Notes under the pieces: model-generated
What the model saw: only the letters and a program-made list of their open reading frames with translations
Database searches by the model: none
Told to the model about the DNA's origin: nothing
In this document: one piece after another, positions 34,988 through 46,062 of the stretch
Position numbering within the stretch: position 1 is the stretch's first letter
Layout: each line of letters starts with the position of its first letter
Translations under genes and position numbers: made by a program
From: Cryphonectria parasitica EP155
Lineage: Eukaryota > Ascomycota > Sordariomycetes > Diaporthales > Cryphonectriaceae
Reading direction: 5' to 3'
Assembly: GCF_011745365.1 (NCBI RefSeq)
Contig: NW_024468909.1
Coordinates: 1,488,001-1,552,000, forward strand
Length of the DNA: 64,000 nt

Positions 34988-37779
34988 GACGGCATGATTT
35001 TGGTGGTCACGTGTCTCCCCATGGTGATCTGTCATGAGAACTATACATTTTCCACAGGTGGCATCCAGCAGGGCGTTCCAGAACTTGCCGTTGTTCAGGC
35101 TTCTGACTTCTTACGTACATAATCTACTGGGAGAACGGCTGCCAGCGTCGAGGAGCTGCAATCACTTGCGATATCCCGGGACGTGCTGGATGGTCGGCGC
35201 TGGATCCGAGTTACTGTCGGCAGCAGAAGCAATACTTCGCTTCCCATAACCTTCACAGCATGCAGAATCCCTATTCGTCCAGCTTTGGACGTACTAGGGC
35301 AAGATGATGCACACAAGCGCCCCTGGTGTCTCGTGCCGGGCGCCTCGAGCTGCAGCAGGGTGGCAGTGAGAGCGAATTGCGGCCCGTGGGCGTCGTGGTC
35401 CGGTGCATGGAGAAGGGCATGTGCACCGCATCTGCCCAATTACCTAATACCAGGGGTTTCATTCGGTTTTCCCCTTTCGGAATGCATGATCAAATGATCG
35501 ACCGGTCCGCGAGGGATTTCAAGACGCTCCGGTGTGTCTCTGGCTGTATGAGACACCCCCGTTGCCGGCGTGCGGTACTTTTCTCTCTATACAAAACCTA
35601 CACACAGATGCGGGATCTGTGTCGCCCTGAGAGAATGGTACACACATAGTAGTACATCTCAGTCAGTCAGAGCGGTCGTCGCCTGGGCCATTGGACCTTG
35701 GACTGAGCGACAGAGTTGTGTAGGCGAGGTTGGCTATGGCTCTACTAAAGGCTGGGGTCCCCCAGCACCTAATTTCCAGTGCCGTTTTAGTATGTATACG
35801 TTGAGATTCATCGCAGAACAGAGAGCACCACTCATAAATCTCTGAATAATGATAAAACATAGTCTGTTAGAAGAATACAAAACAACATTCCAACGCAGAC
35901 TGTTTACTCCTTCTCTGGTCCTCCGATCTACGGGAAGTGGTACACATCAACAAGACCAACTAGCTGTAGCTGGAGGAAGGAGTCCCCGGCCTATGTAGAG
36001 AGTCCGGGCCTGAGAAATTAAAGCCTTACAACACAATTCAGGCTGTGGCGGACCTGCTTGATGGCCAGAAGGGCTGGCAGCATCGTACAAGAAAGAGGTG
36101 GACAAATCTGAAGCCCAGTTTATTCCCCAGACCTCCCAGAGCAATATTTGTGCATCTTGTGGAGGTGCATGCAGACGATGTTTTACAGAAAGTTTCAGTG
36201 ACCAGAAATCCAGAACAGGCAGAGCAAGTAGGTTCGTGAGAGGTAGTTTAAGCCTTGGTAGTTCTCACACTATATGTCTACTAATAGATTTCCAAGACGA
36301 AGACAAACATTGACGACGCATTTAGTCGTTTTCCTCTACTTCTATGCATGGGATGCAACATCCTGTTTTGAGGTTGAGGAGGCTCGGAGATGTGAAGAGC
36401 TACTCAGGGCTGTTGTGTCAAGCTACTGTCATAGTTTAGTACGCTCTCCAGTACAATACATACTGCAGGCAAGGGGCAGGGACAAGGTCATCCGGGACAA
36501 GCAACCGGCCTAGTTTCGAACACAACAATCTTCAAAAAAAGAGTAGACAGTACCGTCATAGTGCGGCAAAACTAGCAGACGCTAAAAGTACTGAGTACTT
36601 TTTTGGACGTTCCAGATGACCCCCTCCCACTGCCACCCTCTCCCTAGCAGAACACTGGTAGGGGGAGTGCAACTGCCATTCCCATGAATGCCCACCTGCC
36701 CACTGCCCATACGCGGTACAGACAAATTGGGATGCGTGTGGTGCTTCCTGCCGTCCTGTCGGTCTCTGGTCGCGTCGAAACATCCCCATCCATCCCGCCA
36801 TTTCCATCCGCCCTCTTCTTCTTTTTTTCCTCCTCTTCCTTCTACTCCCCTTCCTCTCACTCATCTCTCCTGTCTCGTCTCCATCACAAAACCCTCCTCA
36901 CCCCTCGACTCTCTCAACCTTCTCCATCCTCTCTCAGCTCAACCCCTCCACTGATCCTCTCCCCCTCTTCCTTCTCCGCCCACCTTCAGACCATCCCACC
37001 CTTTTTTGCACGCCATCTCTCGCGCAGTCACCAGACAAGGCACTTCGCGCGTTTGCTCGACCTGCATCGCCTTCCAGCAGCCATTCTTGACTGATCCGGT
37101 CGTAAAACCCAACCCCAAACCTCCCACTTCCCATCACACTTCAACCCTAGCTGTTCAACATTCAGGGTTCGCCACAGAACATTTAGAAATCTCTGGTCTA
37201 GCAAAGGTACGACGCAGCACGCATCTTATCAGAGCCTATCTTCCCCGCTCCAAGCAAGGGACCTTTGGCCTGTCCCCACGCGAACCTCACCCACCAAAGC
37301 AGCCTCTGCCCCGCCGCAAACCCTTCCCCTGCACCTCTGAAGGTGCGCCAGTGCACCTGCCCGCCCGCCCCACCCAATCAACATCGCGCCCCCCCCCCCC
37401 CCAGCCTACAGAGCTTTCTTGCCATGCACCGCGCACCCTCTTTGATTCTAGTCCTCCATGCGCACAATTGACTCTGGCACGCCCCTGACCATCCCTTCAC
37501 CCTTCGCTCCTCCTCTTCCGCTTCCTCCTCGTCGCTGTGATTCTCGTGTCTTCTCTTCTATTCCTCAAAACTTCCGAGTCGCATCACCTTTACGCGACTA
37601 CAGTCGTCAACCGCGTGGCGTCTACAACGAAGCTAACAAATGCGTCACCAGTTCTGAGGCGACTTTCACCCCACCCCTCGCGCAACCTTTATTTGACTCT
37701 CCCGACCGCAGCCACCTCATTTGCGCGCATTTCTCATTACATTCCAACACTCCTCTACACGACCCCTACATCCAACATC
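34988..37779. other. Intergenic region with long CT-rich leader of the KH-protein gene
   Basis: The first half (to about 36.7 kb) shows no coding signal. From about 36,780 to the start codon the plus strand is almost all pyrimidine-rich, with a C14 run at 37389-37402 and several short ORFs. This suggests a leader approaching 1 kb, possibly spliced (for example the donor-like AAAGGTACG near 37205). Confidence 0.5.
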
Positions 37780-39043
37780 ATGTCTGGTTCTCAGGATCAA
37801 ATGTCCCCCATCGGCGACGATCTGCCTTCTGGCATCGATCGCGTCAAGATTGACGACGGCGAGCGCCTCGGCCCCGATGGAGAGCCAGCGCCTCGCACCG
37901 ACGAAGAATACGCCGTGGCTCAGCTGACCCTGCGTGCGATCGTGTCTTCCAAGGAGGCAGGCGTCATCATCGGCAAGGGCGGCAAGAACGTCGCCGAGCT
38001 GCGCGACGAGACTGGAGTCAAGGCTGGCGTTTCCAAGGTCGTACAGGGCGTTCACGACCGCGTTCTGACCATCACTGGAGGATGCGACGCCATCTCTAAG
38101 GCGTATATGGTTGTCTCTCGCGCCCTGCTTGAAGGCGCCCCGGCCATGGGCATGGGCGGCGTCGTCCAAAACAACGGCACACACCGTACGGTCTTCTATT
38201 CATGCCTCCATTCCGTCTGTCTTGACCGAAGTGATATTCACTAACTTGTGTGCAATGCAGCCATCAAGCTCCTCATCTCCCACAATCAGATGGGAACCAT
38301 CATCGGAAAGCAGGGCCTCAAGATCAAGTATATTCAGGACGTATCCGGGGTGCGCATGGTCGCACAGAAGGATATGCTACCTCAGTCCACCGAGAGGATC
38401 GTGGAAGTACAAGGAACACCCGAGGGTATCCAGAGAGCTGTTTGGGAGATCTGCAAGTGTCTGATAGACGACTGGCAGCGTGGTACCGGCACCGTCCTCT
38501 ACAACCCCGCCGTCCGGACTGCACCTGGCGGTATCGGTGGTAGTGTTGGCGGCGGCAGCTATTCTACTGGAAGAAGCGACTACGGTCCACCGTCGCGTGT
38601 TATGCGCACTGGAAACGGTGCTGATTTCAGCAATGGCGCTACACCTCGGTCTTTCAATCGCCGGTCCGACTCCGAGATGGGGGGTCGGGGCCCGCCGACC
38701 CACGATGAGAACGGTGAAGAGATTCAGACCCAGAACATCAGCATCCCGGCAGACATGGTGGGCTGCATCATTGGACGGGCTGGTAGCAAGATTAGCGAGA
38801 TTCGCAAGACCTCGGGAGCGCGCATCTCGATCGCCAAGGTAAGCACAGTGCACCACCCTGTCGCATGCAAAGAGTTGTCGTAGCTATTGGCTAACCTGAG
38901 CGCAGGCCCCTCATGATGATACTGGTGAGCGCATGTTCACCATCATGGGTACTGCCAAGGCCAACGAGGCCGCTCTGTTCCTCCTTTACGAGAACCTTGA
39001 GGCTGAGAAGGTCCGGCGCAGCCAGGCACCCCAAGTAGAGTAA
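37780..39043 (+). CDS. Triple KH-domain RNA-binding protein (Rnc1/Pbp2-like)
   Basis: KH proteins of this type bind poly(C)- or U-rich mRNA and control its stability or localisation. Schizosaccharomyces pombe Rnc1, which acts in MAPK feedback, is the closest named relative I recognise. Exons are 37780-38185, 38261-38838 and 38906-39043, giving 373 residues. The start MSGSQDQMSPIGDDL is the first ATG of the frame. The three KH domains have GxxG loops IIGKGGKN (about residue 64), IIGKQGLK (about 149) and IIGRAGSK (about 303). A Gly-rich linker with GGIGGSVGGGSYSTGRS joins KH2 and KH3. Intron 2 lies inside KH3, and the final exon supplies its last strand and helix and ends SQAPQVE. It is of interest that an MAPK phosphatase gene lies 4.6 kb further on. 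Confidence 0.94.
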
Positions 39044-40628
39044 GAGGAGGGGTGTTGTTGACAGGCGTTTCGGATGGCTCTTTTTGGAGGGCTGTGTTGT
39101 ATACTTAACTCCAAAGGCTCTCATACTCACGGTCGGATTTGGTCACCCCTTGACGGCTGGGAAACCTCCAGATCTGACTTGCCGCAAGGCTGATTTCTTT
39201 TATTCTCTTATTGTTTTCGTTTTCCTTTTTGATCCTCTTTTTTTGGTGGGTGAGGACGAAGGCAAAATGAACGTGCGACTGTTCTCTTCCCCGAAAAGTG
39301 TTCCGATGGCCTTTTATTACCACGGAACCAATTACCCTCTCTTTGCGGATCGACTTGGTGGGCAGTTGTGGAAGGAAGCGGACGGGACTGGTTTTGTGGC
39401 GGTTGCAGAAGACTGATGAGGAGTCTTAAGGCTTGGGGCTCCGTTCCTCAGGCGGCTGAATCGCCTGGAGAACGCCCTCGCCCCAGGTGCATCACTTGAA
39501 ACCCGACAATCAGTGCGGACCAACGAGAATCGTCCTAATCTCGTTACGACGACATGACACGGCAGACGGGAAGGCTCTTCTTAGGATGCGGCTTTCGTCG
39601 ACGTGAGAATGCAGCTTCGGCCATCGAAACATATCAGATACCCTTTTTTATCGAAGAAGCTCGAGACTAGTTCGGGTTTTGCAATGTTCTTATTCGCAGC
39701 AACACAATATGCACTGCCGCCTACGCCTCCATGGACCTGGGTCTTCTGGCCTGGTGTGGTCTCGACTCAGTCACTATCCCCAACAAACACCAAAATTAAC
39801 GATGAAGACACTCCTCTTTTACCTCATATTTTCTAGTGCTTACCCAAGGTTCTCTCTTCTCCTTTTTTCTTTAACGACAACCCCAATTCAGGCCAACACC
39901 TCGTTTCTGAGACGGCTCCCAGAGCGGAGAGATGAATGAGAATATCTGGTGTAGATGACAGACCATCACCACAAGGCACTCGCGAAACTCTCTGTGTGAC
40001 CATCCTCTTCTTCCCCTGCAAGTGACGTGCAAAAGCTGTTTGATGTACCCCTCCAAGCACGACATGGGCCCCATCTGCGCTGACATGCTGTTCCTGAATT
40101 GCCATGTCATTGCTCCGAGGAATCTGATCTTGACACTGACGATCGCCACGTGCCAGAAGCAGGGGGACGACGTGAACAGGCCTGGCAGCACCAGGGAGGG
40201 GTCTATTGTGGAGCTTTGACTGGAGTCGCTCCACACCCCAACTGTCTACCTGACATGCCGCTAGATTATCGATAAGCATACGGCCCGGGGGGATCGTCAC
40301 TTTTGTCACATTCCCTCCAAAATGATTTCTAGTTGAAGCCACCTTGTCAGCTTCGGGAACGGTTCTGTCTCCTGACATTCTTTGACAATTTTTATAAAAG
40401 CTGCACCCTGTCCTTTCCGTTTCAAGTAACCTTTACTGTCTCTTGTAGTCCACAGCTACTCAGTTCTGGCCATCGGACTCCCACTCCTTCGCAGAAGCCC
40501 CTGAATTACGACGTGGCCAGTCCAACCTTGCTACTACGTACTGAATGATCCCCGAGATCCTCAACCCGTCCCTCCTTTTACACTAGAACAACACAAAGAG
40601 GAGCCCTACCCTCGACGACACCATCAAC
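39044..40628. other. Intergenic region KH gene / hut1
   Basis: This holds the 3' UTR of the KH gene and the promoter and leader of hut1. I recognise no gene, RNA gene or repeat of note. Confidence 0.5.
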
Positions 40629-42188
40629 ATGGCAAGAACGAAGGCCGCAGCGCCTATCCGGAGAGAGCTGTCTTCCGAGTACACTGGGAAACACGATCGA
40701 ACGGCCAATGGTAGGGACCTCGCCCCTAAGGGCGCGAACGGCAGTGTCCAGGCCGCCAAGAGGGAGAGCACAACCCAGGACTCAGGCGCGGGTGTGATCC
40801 AGCTACTGATCTGCGTGTTGGGGATCTATGGGTCTTTGTGAGTCTCTATGCCATGGCTCCTCTGTGATCAACAAGTGCCACACACACAGAGAGAGCTTCC
40901 GCCTCGCCGCGCTCCCTAGACAAGCACTCGGCTAATATCTACCACTGTGTGACCTAGCTTGACCTGGGGCGTCCTTCAAGAAAAAGTCCTCACGACGCCG
41001 TACACGAATCCCTCGACCGGCCTCACCGAGAAATGGAAATTCCCCGTCTTCCTCCAAGTGATACAGTCCATCTTCTCCTCCATCACGGGCTCCCTATACC
41101 TCTACACCTCCACGCCCAAGGGCCAGGCCGTGCCAGCCATCATCCCGAACCAGCGCATTATCCTGCCGCTCCTGCTCGTCGCAGTGTGCCAGGCCCTCGC
41201 GGCGCCCATCGGCTACGCGGCGCTCGCGCACGTCAACTACATCACATACACCCTCGCCAAGAGCTGCAAGCTGCTCCCCGTCATGTTCCTGCACATCACG
41301 CTGTTCCGGAAGAAGTATCCGCTGTACAAGTACCTCGTCGTGGCGGCCGTGACGATCGGCGTGGCCGTCTTCACGCTGCACTCGGGCAAGAAGAAGAGCT
41401 CCCACAGCTCCTCGTCGTCCGAGAGCGGGCAGACGGCCTGGGGCATGTTTCTGCTCGGCATCAACCTGCTCTTCGACGGGCTGACCAACAGCACCCAGGA
41501 CTGGATCGTCTCCGAGTTCCGCCCGTATCGCGGCCCGCAGATGATGTGCGCCAACAACATGATGAGCTCGGCGCTGAGCGGCCTCTACCTCGTCCTCAGC
41601 CCCTGGCTGGTGAGTACGCCGGTGGGCGCGTGGTTCGGCATGGCCGAGGCCGTCGGTGGTGATGAGGCAGGCGAGCTGTACGCCGCGCTGGGCTTCATGG
41701 CCCGGCACCCAGGCGTGTGGTGGGATGTGCTTGGTTTCGCGGCCTGTGGTGCCGTAGGACAGGTCTTTATATGTGAGTTTCTTCCTTTCCTGCTGCAATA
41801 ATCAACCCGCTCCACCCCCCCCCCCCCACAACCTTTCCCCTTGTTCTCTCAAGGAACCCTTTTTTTTCTTCTCTTTTTCTTTCTCTTTCCCTTTTCAATA
41901 GATACATTGCAAAAAAGATGGCGTTCTTGCTAACCCCCTTTCACAGTCTACACGATAGCCAACTTCGGCTCCGTCATCCTCGTCACCGTCACCGTCACCC
42001 GCAAGATGCTGACCATGATACTCTCCGTCATCTGGTACGGCCACAGCCTCACGCATATGCAGTGGCTGGGCGTCTCCATGGTGTTTGGCGGCATCGGCGT
42101 CGAGGCCAAAATTAAGCACCAGTCCGAGATGCAGAAGGCGGAGCACAAGAAGAAGCAAAACGACGAGACGGAGAAGAAGGCGCAGTAA
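40629..42188 (+). CDS. hut1: UDP-galactose/UDP-sugar transporter HUT1, ER membrane
   Basis: This is a member of the nucleotide-sugar transporter family (UAA type) that moves UDP-sugars across the ER membrane. Exons are 40629-40837, 40958-41772 and 41947-42188, giving 421 residues. The N-terminus is a soluble charged leader of about 55 residues, followed by the first membrane helix ([20 protein letters not shown]). Family landmarks include [104 protein letters not shown] and [17 protein letters not shown]. The extreme C-terminus is KKAQ, a dilysine (KKxx) ER-retrieval signal. Intron 2 (174 nt) contains a C13 tract and has a GCTAAC branch site close to the used acceptor. Confidence 0.96.
41815..41827. 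repeat. Poly-C tract in hut1 intron 2
   Basis: Thirteen C lie on the sense strand, about 40 bases after the donor. Confidence 0.9.
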
Positions 42189-43605
42189 GATGTATAAGTA
42201 TAAATATGTACTTGCTTATTTCTAGGTAGAGCATACGGGCGTTTGGGTTAGGGAGGTCTGGATTTCTGTGAAAGGGTGGTTTTGGTTTGTTTTTTTGGTT
42301 CATTTATATACAACTTTTTCCCTCTTCGACTGTATTTGTTTGTACCATGGGGAGAAAGACGTGAAGAGGAAAAAGACCTCACGAGGTCAGCCCTGTACAT
42401 AGTAAATATAGAGAGAGCCTTGTCGAGGCAGACCTTCTAAATTCGATACTTTCGAAAAGGCACATAGGTGTCTCGAGATATAAATCATCCTCGTCCCTCT
42501 ATGTCGATACTTACTTCGGGTCAGTTCCTAAGTACAAGTGGTCTTCTGGATTTGGGATATCGTATACCAAGACGGAGGGGAGACTGGTGATCCAAGTGTG
42601 AGTAAGAGAGAAGTAAATGACTCTCCCGATGTCATCCGCTTCACCTTTCGTAACGGGTAGTAGTAGGTTGAAAGATGCTATTGACAATGGACGGCATTTT
42701 CGAGCACTCGGTGTGTGTACTCAAGGGACAGAATTCCAAGGCAAGCATAGTCAGTCTCTTATGCTCAGAAGCTTTTCTCTTACGGCGATATCTGGATGAA
42801 TTTCATTTGAATAGTCATAGAGAGCACAAGTACGTTTGATTAGGTTGTTCATGATATGATGATAATTTATTTCCTGCGAGCCATAGCTTACATTTCGTCT
42901 CTAGAATACCATCTCGCCCATTTCCTTCCGCAGCTCACCCTCCCTCCACTTCTACTTGGTATTTCCTACTCTCCCCCCCTCTCATGTTAATTCATATCCA
43001 GAGTCTCATTCTCTCCTCGGTCCTTCGACTTCGTGATCGGGGCCGTGGCCTCGCGATCTCTTCTTCCCGTGTTGGCTGATTCTGGGAATCAAAACCCGCA
43101 ATGACAATGAGCCCCCCAAGGCCAAAGAAAATATGAGCTTTTCGTCCCATGATACGCCACTGCCTGCGACAAGAGAGAAAGAAAAAAAAAACAAGAAAAT
43201 CATCAAGAAAACGCCTTCGAACGAGATGTGGTATGGTGATAGCCCGTGGCCTTCCCAAGTTTGTCCCCCCCCCAAAAAGGTAATCCGATTCCATGCACCA
43301 GTAAGAAGCGGCACCTTTCTCCCCGATTATACATTCCATTTAGAAAATATTGAGACCCTGCGCGGGTCACTGAGCGATCGTGTGATAATGCGAATGAGTT
43401 GAGAAAAAGAAAAGAAACCCAATTGTGAACAAAGTGAATAACAAAAGGAGAAAGATTTTGTGTGTTGACGCGCTCTTCTAGACCATGATGAATTCGATCT
43501 GAGCTGAAGAAAAGAGAAAAAAGAAAACGCCAACTCATGCTATGCAATCATTTGATTATGAGCCTGTCCACTTTGGTAATGTGCAAATCGACTCTCCGTG
43601 GAGGC
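42189..43605. other. Convergent intergenic region hut1 / phosphatase gene
   Basis: This tail-to-tail spacer contains both 3' UTRs. It is AT-richer than the coding flanks. I saw no supported gene. Confidence 0.6.
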
Positions 43606-46062
43606 TTATAGCATCTCATCAATAGATCTGACGATAGGTGCCTCGCCTTTGGTAGGCGGGCTGCGGGGGTCGGTGACCTGCCTGGGTCTTCCAAAGGGGG
43701 TAAATGTATCTCTTGGAAATTCCGATTTTCGTGGAGAGAAGAGGTCTTGAGTTGATGCCTGCTGTGCAGGCAAAAATTGGTCACTGGGCGTCGGAGGAAC
43801 CTCGACGAAGCGCATCCCCGTGAACTCGGCAAAGGACGTGTGAATCGGATTGTTCGTCATCGTTTCGGCCCGGGGTGACAACAAGGGAGTAGCGTCAGGC
43901 TTGGTGCTGATGGCCTGGACCTGTTGTTCTTTTGGAGCAGGCACATCGTCACTTTCTCGTCTGGCCAAAGACCCGAAATGCAGCGGGGTGAATCCGAAGG
44001 TGCCCTGGCCGCCAAACCGGTGCGCACCAAACCCAGGAGATGGTGGCGGCCTGGTAAATGGATCCGCAGGCCCGAAACCTGGCGACGGCGGGGGTTTGGG
44101 GAAAGCGGCTGACAGGGACGGCGCAAAGCCGGGAGATGGTGGAGGCTTCGGGAAGGGGTACATTGACTTTAGAAATCCATATTCAGGGCTCTCGGCAACC
44201 GGCGAAGGGGTCGTGAAGATGGATGAGTGATTGAAACGGCCGAACCGGCCCGGGTCAGATGCATCCTCCTTCTGTGTCCAAGAGAAGGCAGATGGGGCAG
44301 ACGAGGGGCCCGGGGAGATGGCAAGCTGATCCGGTGAGGAGTTTCCTCGCGCGCGCAACGGCAACGGTTCGGGGCTCTGAGATCTCATCACCCCATCCTC
44401 ATCGGGCAGAGGCGCTGTTCGTGGTTCCTTGGGCACGTCAATGGCATCGACCGAGAGTGTCATCCGATGCTTAGATGGGCTCCGGCCACTTCTTGGCTTG
44501 TATGCCGAGTTGGGCGCCAGTTTTCTCTTGGCTACCTCCTTTTGGAAGTCCTGCAGGCAGTACATCAGTCGCATGTTGGGGCTGATCCACTTGCTCTTCG
44601 CCTGTGCCGCGTAATATGCGTCGTTCACGCTCATCTCAGGGTTTTGATACAGGCCGTAGGCGATGATCAGGCTGGCTGAGCGACTAGCGCCCTGTTGGCA
44701 GTGGACCAGAACCTTCTTGCCTGCCAGAGTCTTCTTCTCGATCGTCTCGCACAGGTGCATGAGATCTGTGCCAATATCGGAGTTGTGGTCCCATGGGATA
44801 TGGATATACTCGGGCTCCTTCGGTGTGAACATGGCCTTCGGCGTTGTGGGTGTCGCATCATCGGGTTGGAACTCGAACGCCGTAGCGAAGCTCGCGTCCG
44901 TGACGGCAGTGTCAGGGATGGGCGACATGTCCTTCATGGGTTCGTCTCGAGACGCTGCTGGCCCTCTGAAAGGATTTGCCACCTCCCGAGCCACATTAAT
45001 GACAACATCGAACTTGCGCGCCTCCTCGGCCGTGGGCTCCAGGTAGAGATAGACGTCGTCTCCATAGATCGCAATAGGCCCATCGGGGTAACCGGGCGAC
45101 TTCTGGTCTTCGTTGCTCTCCTTTTCATGGTAAGGCTCGATGTCGAAAGCAGAGCGATTTGCCATCTGACTCCTGATCGGCGAGTCCTCCTCCATAATCG
45201 GATCGTTGGTGCTGTTCGACGAAGGTGCCTTGGAGGCTCTTCGGAGGAAGGACGACAGTCCTGATTCATTACGCTCGAAGACGGTGGGGAAGCCCATACC
45301 GCCAACTGGGCCGAAAGTAGCAGACTTGAGCCCGGACAGCATGTGCGGAGACGATGTAGAGTGCTTGAGGGCTCGTCTTTGTGCCAGCGCAGGCACTGAC
45401 GGGCTCTGCGGGACGTCTAGGGTGGGCCGGCCGGTCAGATCGTCCGAGTTCGTCTTGAGACTGAGGTTGCTAGGCTTTCTCTTCATTGCTGGGATCTTGG
45501 GCTTGATGAATGACGGTGAGGAGGGCTCCGATGTCTGTGTCGAGGAAGCACCCGAGGTAACAAAAGGAGGCTGGATGGACAAGCCCTTCATGTTCCTCCG
45601 TCTCGGCGCCGGAGACGTCATGGGACGCACGAGACCGGGCGTGGGTTCTGAAACAGTCAGGTTCGCCATCGACGGCAGAGCCCCAAACGAGGTGCCTGGA
45701 TACGCATTGAGAGGTACCAGGTTAACGGGAGAGTCGGGGGAGGAGGAAGGAGAAGGATCTGAGAGCGAGGATGAGTCGGTGCACGATACTGTTGTCGTAG
45801 GGGACGAGCCTGCGGATTCAGAGGTCTGCGTCGACGTACTCTCGCGATGTTGGTGGTTGGGCGCAATTGCTGGTGGCTGAAGTAGTGCCGAAGGGTCTGA
45901 CCCCAGTTTTGGGCTGCATGTTGGCTCGATATCCATCATCTTAGCATCCACCACTGTGACTGTGTCTTGATCTTGGTCTTGCATCGCCTGATCCAGATCA
46001 AAGACAGACATAAAGGAGGGTATTTGATCCTCGTATAACCTCCGCGCTGTCGTCGTATACAT
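43606..46062 (-). CDS. Dual-specificity (MAP kinase) phosphatase, Msg5/Pmp1-like
   Basis: These phosphatases remove phosphate from the TxY loop of MAP kinases in the cytoplasm and nucleus. I start it at the first real ATG in frame, giving 818 residues (MYTTTARRLYEDQIPSFM). The frame is open further upstream only through a non-ATG region, and a TGATTTCAG acceptor just 5' of the ATG suggests a leader intron. Residues 1-330 are Ser/Pro-rich. The phosphatase domain includes VYLYLEPTAEEARKFDVVIN, IPWDHNSDI (general-acid Asp) and the signature HCQQGASRSAS (catalytic Cys455, Arg461). About 70 extra residues lie within the domain before the IPWD motif. The C-terminal third has three near-identical PPPSPGF repeats. 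Given the domain, cell-wall-integrity or pheromone MAPK control is the likely role, by family. Confidence 0.9.
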   Translation of the reverse strand: MYTTTARRLYEDQIPSFMSVFDLDQAMQDQDQDTVTVVDAKMMDIEPTCSPKLGSDPSALLQPPAIAPNHQHRESTSTQTSESAGSSPTTTVSCTDSSSLSDPSPSSSPDSPVNLVPLNAYPGTSFGALPSMANLTVSEPTPGLVRPMTSPAPRRRNMKGLSIQPPFVTSGASSTQTSEPSSPSFIKPKIPAMKRKPSNLSLKTNSDDLTGRPTLDVPQSPSVPALAQRRALKHSTSSPHMLSGLKSATFGPVGGMGFPTVFERNESGLSSFLRRASKAPSSNSTNDPIMEEDSPIRSQMANRSAFDIEPYHEKESNEDQKSPGYPDGPIAIYGDDVYLYLEPTAEEARKFDVVINVAREVANPFRGPAASRDEPMKDMSPIPDTAVTDASFATAFEFQPDDATPTTPKAMFTPKEPEYIHIPWDHNSDIGTDLMHLCETIEKKTLAGKKVLVHCQQGASRSASLIIAYGLYQNPEMSVNDAYYAAQAKSKWISPNMRLMYCLQDFQKEVAKRKLAPNSAYKPRSGRSPSKHRMTLSVDAIDVPKEPRTAPLPDEDGVMRSQSPEPLPLRARGNSSPDQLAISPGPSSAPSAFSWTQKEDASDPGRFGRFNHSSIFTTPSPVAESPEYGFLKSMYPFPKPPPSPGFAPSLSAAFPKPPPSPGFGPADPFTRPPPSPGFGAHRFGGQGTFGFTPLHFGSLARRESDDVPAPKEQQVQAISTKPDATPLLSPRAETMTNNPIHTSFAEFTGMRFVEVPPTPSDQFLPAQQASTQDLFSPRKSEFPRDTFTPFGRPRQVTDPRSPPTKGEAPIVRSIDEML

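Noticed and set aside
37537..37779. In-frame N-terminal extension of the KH protein
   Set aside because: It begins at GTG rather than ATG, and the extension is only the translated CT-rich leader.
41094..41798. 234-codon ORF antisense to hut1 (and a 209-codon ORF in another plus frame)
   Set aside because: These are shadows caused by third-position GC bias in the hut1 exon.
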